NCBI GenBank assembly: GCA_964391765.1
Contig: CAYMNG010000142.1
Span: 1-5,506, forward strand
Direction of reading: 5' to 3'
Length of the DNA stretch: 5,506 nucleotides
Origin: UBA10649 sp964391765
GTDB taxonomy: Bacteria; Actinomycetota; Actinomycetes; S36-B12
The notes beneath the pieces are model-generated. The model did not search any database. It was not told the origin of the DNA and saw only the letters and a list, made by a program, of their open reading frames with translations. Each line of letters opens with the position of its first letter. Position 1 is the stretch's first letter. The position numbers and the translations under genes are program-made. Of this stretch, positions 1 through 3,408 are shown piece after piece.

Positions 1-348
1 CGCGGCGCCGAGGTGGTCGACCTGCTCGCCGCGTTGAACACCGGGCACGAGGGCGGGCTGGGGACGATCCACGCGAACTCCGCGGTCGACGTGCCCGCCC
101 GGTTGGAGGCGCTGGGGATCGCTGCCGGGCTGGACCGCGTCGCGGTGCACGCGCTGGTCGGCGCCGCCGTCGACGTCGTCCTGCACCTGGGCCGGACCGC
201 AGGCATCCGGCACGTGGCCGGCCTGCACGTCCTCGAGCGGGACGGGGCCGGTCTGGTGCGCGCGATCCCGGCGCTGACGTGGCGCGACGATCGGCTCGTG
301 CCCGACGTCGGCGAGGCACGGCTGCGGCACCTCCTGGACCGGCGATGA
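1..348 (+). CDS. tadA: TadA/CpaF-family secretion ATPase, C-terminal part (5' end outside window)
   Basis: This is the last 115 residues of a type II/IV secretion ATPase, the cytoplasmic hexameric motor that powers Flp/tad pilus assembly. The frame is open from base 1, so the start and the Walker A and B motifs lie to the left. Visible residues 1-27 contain RGAEVVDLLAALNTGHEGG followed by GTIHAN, the conserved region around the His box of CpaF/TadA ATPases. The next segment (DVPARLEALG) is also typical of actinobacterial TadA. The remainder is the C-terminal subdomain, ending LRHLLDRR. The stop codon overlaps the tadB start in ATGA (345-348), which indicates an operon and translational coupling. 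The family assignment is firm. The specific role in a tad pilus, rather than another type II/IV secretion system, rests on the downstream tadB, tadC and prepilin-like genes. Confidence 0.93.
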   Translation, partial: RGAEVVDLLAALNTGHEGGLGTIHANSAVDVPARLEALGIAAGLDRVAVHALVGAAVDVVLHLGRTAGIRHVAGLHVLERDGAGLVRAIPALTWRDDRLVPDVGEARLRHLLDRR

Positions 349-1067
349 CCGCCGTCGCGGTCCTTTGCGCGATGGCGGCGTCCGCGATCGCCGTGACCCT
401 GGTCGTCCCGACCGCCACCGAGGCCCGGATCCGGGCCGTGACCGGATCGGCGGCGCCACCGCGGCTGACCGCGACCGTGGCCGCGGCCGTCGTGGGGATC
501 GGCGGTCGGATCGGCTTCGGGCCCGCATCGCGCCGGCGCCGCGCGCGGGCGCGGCTCGCGACGATCGAGTCACTGGGTGCGCTGGCCGCTGAACTCGGTG
601 CCGGTCAGCCGCCGGCGGTCGCGCTCGAGCGGGCCGCCGGCTCGCCACCGACCTGGCCGTCGGCGCTGGCCGCGCAGCGGATGCAGGCCGACGTGGCGCA
701 GGGGCTGCGCGTCGACGCCGCGCAGCGGCCGGTCCTGGTCGAACTCGCGGCGTGCTGGCAGGTCGCGGCGCAGACCGGGTCGGGGCTGGCGGCGTCGGTG
801 GAGCGACTGGCCCGGACGGCGCGGCGGGCCGAGGAGGTGCGCGGTGAGCTGGAGGCGCAGTTGGCCGCGCCTCGCGCGACGGCTCGCCTGCTCAGCGCGC
901 TACCGGTGATCGGGGTCGGCTTCGGCGTGCTCCTCGGCGCCGATCCGGTGGGCTGGTTGCTGGGGTCGACCCCGGGTCGGGTCTGCCTGGTCGTCGGCGC
1001 CGGGCTGACGCTCGCGGGCGCGTGGTGGACCGGCCGGATCGGTGCGGCGGTGGAGCGAATGCTGTGA
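345..1067 (+). CDS. tadB: TadB-like pilus assembly platform protein (type II secretion F domain)
   Basis: This 240-residue inner-membrane protein is one of the two platform subunits that the TadA ATPase is thought to drive. The ATG at 345 overlaps the tadA stop as ATGA; upstream extension in this frame would run into tadA. An N-terminal hydrophobic segment (about residues 2-21) and a second weak one (about 43-58) are followed by a basic patch, SRRRRARAR (62-70). The cytoplasmic T2SF domain follows: LAAELGAGQPPAVALERAA (80-98) and ACWQVAAQTGSGLAASVERL (136-155), the latter being the family's conserved helix with a GxGL turn. Two C-terminal membrane segments lie at about 183-199 and 212-229. 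It is shorter than classical proteobacterial TadB but in line with compact actinobacterial versions such as mycobacterial Rv3658c, from memory. The last codons overlap tadC by 4 bp. Confidence 0.9.
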   Translation: MTAVAVLCAMAASAIAVTLVVPTATEARIRAVTGSAAPPRLTATVAAAVVGIGGRIGFGPASRRRRARARLATIESLGALAAELGAGQPPAVALERAAGSPPTWPSALAAQRMQADVAQGLRVDAAQRPVLVELAACWQVAAQTGSGLAASVERLARTARRAEEVRGELEAQLAAPRATARLLSALPVIGVGFGVLLGADPVGWLLGSTPGRVCLVVGAGLTLAGAWWTGRIGAAVERML

Positions 1068-1798
1068 TCGCGCTGGCGGTCGCACTCGCGGCCGTGGCCG
1101 CCTGGCTGGTCCGGGGCCAACCGCCGGAGGCTCGGCTGAAGCGTGTCGTCGCCGGTCGGGCGGCGGGCGGGCGAACGGGAACCGCTCGGGCACGGGCCGA
1201 CGGCGGTCGGCTCGCGCCGATCGCCACGGCCTGTGCCGCCGTTGCCGCCGTCGTCGTCGTCGGCGGGCTGTGGGGTGCCGTTGCGGCGATCGCCGTCGTG
1301 GTCGGCGTGCCGCGGCTGACGCGGCGACTGGAGTCGCGAGCCGGTCGCCGTGCGCGCGAGAACCTCGAACGGCAGGCGCCCCAGCTCGCGGACCTGCTGG
1401 CGACGACGCTGGCCTCCGGCGCGACGTTGGAGTCCGCCCTGACCGCCGGCTGTGGCGCCCTCGGCGCACCCGTCGCCGACGTCGTCCGACCGGTGCTCGC
1501 CGCGCTCGCCCTCGGCGCCGACCCGGCGCAGGCCTGGCGCGACCTCGCCGACCAGCCCGCCCTGCGGCCGATCGGCGCGGCGCTGGCGCGCTCGGTCCGA
1601 TCCGGTGCACCGCTGTCCGGCCTGCTCGCGCAGGTCGCGGAGGACATGCGTGGTGACCGCCAGCGGCGCGTGGCGGCGGCGGCCCGCGCCGCGGGGGTCC
1701 GGGCGGTCGCGCCCCTGGGGGCCTGCTTCCTGCCGGCCTTCATCGTGGTCGGTGTCGTCCCGGTCGTCGTGTCGCTGGCGACCGGACTGCTCGGGTGA
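1064..1798 (+). CDS. tadC: TadC-like pilus assembly platform protein (type II secretion F domain)
   Basis: This 244-residue membrane protein should pair with TadB as the second platform subunit. I chose the GTG at 1064 because it overlaps the tadB stop as GTGA and has GGAG at 1052-1055, eight bases upstream. The N-terminus then starts directly with a hydrophobic helix (about 1-15). An earlier in-frame GTG at 1022 lies deep inside tadB. A long hydrophobic stretch at about 52-83 precedes basic residues. The T2SF domain follows, with QLADLLATTLASGATLESAL (about 107-126) and a second repeat-like unit around SVRSGAPLSGLLAQVAEDMR (177-196). The C-terminus is a hydrophobic hairpin, about 212-243, ending TGLLG. 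Both T2SF half-repeats are recognisable. No gene follows for 188 bp, so the tight coupling of tadA-tadB-tadC ends here. Confidence 0.9.
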   Translation: MIALAVALAAVAAWLVRGQPPEARLKRVVAGRAAGGRTGTARARADGGRLAPIATACAAVAAVVVVGGLWGAVAAIAVVVGVPRLTRRLESRAGRRARENLERQAPQLADLLATTLASGATLESALTAGCGALGAPVADVVRPVLAALALGADPAQAWRDLADQPALRPIGAALARSVRSGAPLSGLLAQVAEDMRGDRQRRVAAAARAAGVRAVAPLGACFLPAFIVVGVVPVVVSLATGLLG

Positions 1799-1808
1799 CC
1801 CGTGCCTG

Positions 1809-1824
1809 CCGGCGGCGCCGCCGG
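1809..1824. repeat. 16-bp perfect palindrome just after tadC (possible hairpin/terminator)
   Basis: CCGGCGGCGCCGCCGG is its own reverse complement. It begins 11 bases after the tadC stop. In RNA it could fold as a 6-bp all-GC stem (CCGGCG/CGCCGG) with a GCGC loop. No T-tract follows, so it is not a canonical intrinsic terminator; it could be a U-less terminator, an attenuator or a transcript 3'-end stabiliser. It could also bind a dimeric protein, or be chance in such GC-rich DNA. Confidence 0.35.
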
Positions 1825-1825
1825 T

Positions 1826-1866
1826 CGGTCCACAGCCGGACCCGCAGGTCGGTCAGCGGTCCACAG
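1826..1866 (+). repeat. Direct repeat of CGGTCCACAG, two copies 31 bp apart
   Basis: CGGTCCACAG occurs at 1826-1835 and again at 1857-1866 in the same orientation, 31 bp start to start, or about three helical turns. Both lie in the 188-bp spacer between tadC and the Flp-like gene (1799-1986), which otherwise holds no gene I can support. The first copy also forms a 5-bp stem, GGTCC/GGACC (1827-1831 with 1838-1842). The core GTCCACA matches seven of nine positions of the actinobacterial DnaA-box consensus TTGTCCACA, but two weak boxes do not make an origin. A paired operator for a regulator of the pilin gene is an alternative. No convincing -35/-10 pair was seen in the spacer. Confidence 0.4.
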
Positions 1867-1977
1867 TGCGGCCTGCGCGGGTGTGCACGCGAGCCGATCC
1901 GCGGCAGCGTTCGCGGCGGCGGCGACGAGCCGCTGCGGCCGATGGTCGGTCGGGCTGCGAAGGCAGCATCACGAAAC

Positions 1978-1984
1978 GGGGGAA
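1978..1984 (+). promoter_or_regulatory. Ribosome binding site of the Flp-like gene
   Basis: A purine run, GGGGGAA, ends two bases before the ATG at 1987, with its G-core 4 bases from the start. It supports this ATG over the upstream in-frame GTG at 1795, which would add a 64-residue arginine-rich extension with no family resemblance. Confidence 0.5.
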
Positions 1985-1986
1985 CC

Positions 1987-2181
1987 ATGACGAAGACGAA
2001 GGCAGCCCTGGCGCGCATGCGGCGGGCGGACGACGGAATGACGACCGCCGAGTACGCGGTCGGGACGATCGCCGCCGCGGGCCTGGGCGGCGTGCTCATC
2101 AAGTTGCTGGCCAGTGACGAGGTTCGCGGCCTGCTGCTGAAGGTGATCGGGTCGGCCCTGTCGCACTTCTTCGGTGGCTGA
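1987..2181 (+). CDS. DUF4244 / Flp-like mini-pilin with class III prepilin signal
   Basis: This 64-residue protein is the likely pilin-like subunit of the tad system. It has a short basic leader (MTKTKAALARMRRADDG, residues 1-17), then G17|MTTAEY: a glycine before the cleavage point, glutamate at mature position +5 (E22) and tyrosine at +6 (Y23). This is the Flp-type signal cut by prepilin peptidases such as TadV. A hydrophobic helix follows (about 24-41), then a short amphipathic tail ending SHFFGG. The predicted mature protein is 47 residues. The pattern matches actinobacterial DUF4244 proteins found between tadC and tadE, such as mycobacterial Rv3656c (from memory). A strong purine-rich RBS precedes it, and inverted repeats lie on both sides, which may set its expression apart from its neighbours. 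Its 3' end overlaps the chosen tadE start by 8 bp. Whether it forms the filament itself is inference. Confidence 0.85.
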   Translation: MTKTKAALARMRRADDGMTTAEYAVGTIAAAGLGGVLIKLLASDEVRGLLLKVIGSALSHFFGG

Positions 2182-2560
2182 GCGATCTTCCGGCAGCGCG
2201 GTGGTGGGGCGGCGAGCCGCCCCACCACCGGCCGAAGCCGGAATGGTGGTCGCCGAGGCCGCGATCGCGATCCCGGCGCTCGTCGCCGTCGCGGTGCTCC
2301 TGGCGTGGGTGGTGTCGCTCGGGATCACCGCCCTCACCCTGGGCGACGCGGCGCGCCAGGTCGCCCGGGACGTCGCCCGCGGCGTGGACGCCGCGACGGC
2401 GATCGACGCCGTCCGGGGCCGCGCGCCGGCGGCGCGGATCGGCGTGAGCGGTTCGGACGTCGTCCGCGTGACAGCCGATCAGGAGGTGACCGCGCCCGTC
2501 CTGACCGCGATCTCGGTGACCGTGCATCAGGAGGTCGCCATGCCCCGGGAACCGGCATGA
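2174..2560 (+). CDS. tadE: TadE-like pseudopilin / pilus assembly protein
   Basis: This 128-residue single-pass membrane protein is of the TadE/Rv3655c type. Residues 20-36 read AEAGMVVAEAAIAIPAL. G23 followed by E28 at +5 gives a prepilin-peptidase-like site, and the AEAAIAIPAL helix is characteristic of TadE proteins. The hydrophobic helix spans about 29-53. The rest, with conserved-looking LGDAARQVARDVARG (56-70), would be extracytoplasmic. The GTG at 2174 is chosen because it overlaps the previous stop and supplies a basic leader of 23 residues, but it has no clear Shine-Dalgarno. Alternatives are GTG 2201 or 2204 (inside a strong hairpin) and ATG 2243, which would start exactly at mature position +1 and make the hairpin intergenic. 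The 3' end overlaps the next start as ATGA. The family call is good; the exact start is uncertain. Confidence 0.82.
   Translation: MAERSSGSAVVGRRAAPPPAEAGMVVAEAAIAIPALVAVAVLLAWVVSLGITALTLGDAARQVARDVARGVDAATAIDAVRGRAPAARIGVSGSDVVRVTADQEVTAPVLTAISVTVHQEVAMPREPA
2199..2230 (+). repeat. Strong hairpin: perfect 14-bp inverted repeat with CGAG loop
   Basis: The left arm CGGTGGTGGGGCGG (2199-2212) is the exact reverse complement of the right arm 2217-2230, separated by CGAG. All 14 pairs are Watson-Crick, 12 of them G-C. It starts 17 bases after the Flp-like stop codon. A second 5-bp hairpin (2228-2232 with 2237-2241, loop CGAA) overlaps its right edge and ends just before the alternative tadE ATG at 2243. 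No T-tract follows. With the GTG start for tadE, the arms encode residues of a proline- and arginine-rich leader (VVGRRAAPPP). It could stabilise the 3' end of the mini-pilin message, reduce read-through or translation into tadE, or bind a protein. Confidence 0.7.
2529..2534 (+). promoter_or_regulatory. Internal Shine-Dalgarno AGGAGG before an in-frame ATG near the end of tadE
   Basis: AGGAGG lies five bases before an in-frame ATG at 2540 inside tadE. That start would give a 6-codon peptide, MPREPA, whose stop is the TGA of the ATGA that starts the next gene at 2557. It may act as a reinitiation or coupling device for the TadG-like gene, or simply reflect the codons for Gln-Glu-Val. The downstream gene also has its own GGGA at 2547-2550, six bases from its ATG. 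Confidence 0.3.
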
Positions 2561-2916
2561 GGCCGGACCGGGGCGCCGCGGTCGTGTGGTCGATCGCCCT
2601 GACCGCGGTCCTCGTCCTGGTCGCGTCGGTCGGGATCGGCGTCGGCGCGATCGTGGTCGCCCGGCAGCGGTTGGCGACCGTCGCCGACCTCGCCGCGCTC
2701 GCCGGCGCGCAGGCGCTGACCGACCCGTGCGAGCAGGCGCGGATGGTCGCGCAGGCGAACGCGGTCGCGCTGGGGTCCTGCCGTGTCGACGGCGCCGACG
2801 TCGTCGTGGAGGTGCGCGTGCCGGCCCCGGGCGCGGTCGCCGCGCTGCTCGCGAGCCTCGACGGCCAGGCGCCGATGCTGGTGATGAACGCCCGAGCGGG
2901 CCGGCCGACGGCGTGA
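2557..2916 (+). CDS. TadG/TadE-like protein of the Rv3654c family (Flp pilus-associated, small)
   Basis: This 119-residue protein is probably membrane-anchored. The ATG at 2557 overlaps the tadE stop as ATGA and has GGGA at 2547-2550. The N-terminus MRPDRGAAVVW leads into a long hydrophobic helix (about 8-36), followed by ARQRLATVADLAALAGAQAL (35-54). This arginine-then-ADLAALA block is the hallmark of actinobacterial TadG/Rv3654c-like proteins and of the N-terminal TadG segment. Two cysteines, C58 and C75, lie in the part expected outside the membrane and could form a disulfide. The C-terminus is short, with none of the large von Willebrand-type domain of proteobacterial TadG. Unlike the two preceding proteins it has tryptophan, not glutamate, at +5 after the glycine (G6, W11), so peptidase processing is doubtful. 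It is presumably a minor assembly or anchoring component. Confidence 0.78.
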   Translation: MRPDRGAAVVWSIALTAVLVLVASVGIGVGAIVVARQRLATVADLAALAGAQALTDPCEQARMVAQANAVALGSCRVDGADVVVEVRVPAPGAVAALLASLDGQAPMLVMNARAGRPTA

Positions 2917-2948
2917 CCGGGCGAGTGGACCTGTGCCAAGGTACGTCG

Positions 2949-3287
2949 ATGGACTTCACGGTCACCTCGGCGACGCAGGACGACAGGTCGATCGTCACCG
3001 TGGTCGGCGAGCTGGACATCCACGCCGCGCCGCGACTCCAAGAGGCCCTCGACGTGGTGCTCGATCGCCAGGACGCGGTGGTCGTCGACCTGTCCGGGGT
3101 GCCGTTCATCGACTCGACCGGCCTGGGCGTGCTGGTCACGACGCTCAAGCGGGTCCGCGAGGGTGGCGGCAGCCTGGACGTCGTCGCGGCCGCCCCGCGC
3201 GTCCTCAAGGTCTTCGCGATCACCGGCCTGGACGTCGTCATCCCGATGCACGCGTCGTTGGCCGAGGCGTTGGCCGCGCACGGCTGA
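2949..3287 (+). CDS. STAS-domain anti-sigma-factor antagonist (RsbV/SpoIIAA/BldG-like)
   Basis: This 112-residue cytoplasmic protein is a single STAS domain. Family features in order: GELDIHAAPRLQEAL (20-34), a beta strand AVVVDLSGV (43-51), then FIDSTGLGVLV (53-63) with S56 as the expected phosphorylated serine, and LKVFAITGLDVVIPMHASLAEAL (86-108). In this family the unphosphorylated protein binds an RsbW-type kinase/anti-sigma factor and frees a sigma factor. The sequence strongly recalls Streptomyces BldG, as remembered. The ATG at 2949 is chosen for AAGG at 2938-2941, seven bases upstream, and because the domain starts right away; GTG 2925 would add 8 residues. Only 32 bp separate it from the pilus gene before it, so co-transcription is likely. 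No cognate kinase gene follows in the window, so its partner is unknown. Confidence 0.9.
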   Translation: MDFTVTSATQDDRSIVTVVGELDIHAAPRLQEALDVVLDRQDAVVVDLSGVPFIDSTGLGVLVTTLKRVREGGGSLDVVAAAPRVLKVFAITGLDVVIPMHASLAEALAAHG

Positions 3288-3299
3288 CCCGACCTCGCG

Positions 3300-3328
3300 T
3301 CGGTCCTTCGGGTGCGCCTGCGTAGAGT
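3300..3328 (+). promoter_or_regulatory. hppA: Possible promoter for hppA (-10 TAGAGT)
   Basis: TAGAGT at 3323-3328 resembles actinobacterial -10 elements (TANNNT). The best spaced -35 candidate, TCGGTC at 3300-3305 (17-bp spacer), matches TTGACA at only three positions. Transcription would start near 3335, giving a leader of roughly 70 bases. The 121-bp gap and the strong RBS suggest hppA has its own promoter, but this assignment is tentative. Confidence 0.3.
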
Positions 3329-3346
3329 ACGGCCGATTGCGGCCGT
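3329..3346 (+). repeat. GC-rich hairpin in the STAS-hppA spacer
   Basis: ACGGCCG (3329-3335) pairs with CGGCCGT (3340-3346) around an ATTG loop: seven pairs, six of them G-C. There is no T-tract. It could be a U-less terminator after the STAS gene, whose stop is 42 bases upstream, or a structure at the start of the hppA leader, overlapping the likely transcription start. A weaker 5-bp stem (3289-3293 with 3299-3303) lies immediately after the STAS stop. Confidence 0.4.
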
Positions 3347-3378
3347 GGTAGGCGCGCCAACGTACTTCCGCCAGGTTC

Positions 3379-3393
3379 GGTCCTGCGCGGACC
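3379..3393 (+). repeat. Short hairpin next to the hppA ribosome binding site
   Basis: GGTCC (3379-3383) and GGACC (3389-3393) form a 5-bp stem with a TGCGC loop, four bases before the Shine-Dalgarno. It could influence ribosome access but is short enough to be chance. Confidence 0.22.
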
Positions 3394-3397
3394 ACCC

Positions 3398-3404
3398 GGA
3401 GGAG
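3398..3404 (+). promoter_or_regulatory. hppA: Strong ribosome binding site of hppA
   Basis: GGAGGAG, four bases before the ATG at 3409, is one of the strongest Shine-Dalgarnos at a gene start in the window. It fixes the start and fits a highly expressed membrane enzyme. Confidence 0.85.
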
Positions 3405-3408
3405 TCTG

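Noticed and set aside
892..1833. 313-codon minus-strand open frame over tadB/tadC
   Set aside because: It is antisense to two conserved T2SF proteins and its A/S/R/T/P-rich composition is typical of GC-rich shadow frames.
1826..1866. Replication origin based on DnaA-like boxes
   Set aside because: There are only two imperfect boxes, no AT-rich unwinding region, and no dnaA, dnaN or rep gene nearby.
1795..1986. 64-residue N-terminal extension of the Flp-like protein from a GTG overlapping the tadC stop
   Set aside because: The GTGA overlap is tempting, but the extension is arginine-rich, spans the palindrome and direct repeats, and would bury the prepilin leader. The ATG at 1987 has a proper RBS and gives the normal short leader.
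1809..2230. Mobile element ends or CRISPR-like array from the inverted and direct repeats
   Set aside because: The palindrome, direct repeat and hairpin are unrelated in sequence, no transposase or spacer-repeat pattern is present, and the genes between belong to a conserved tad operon.
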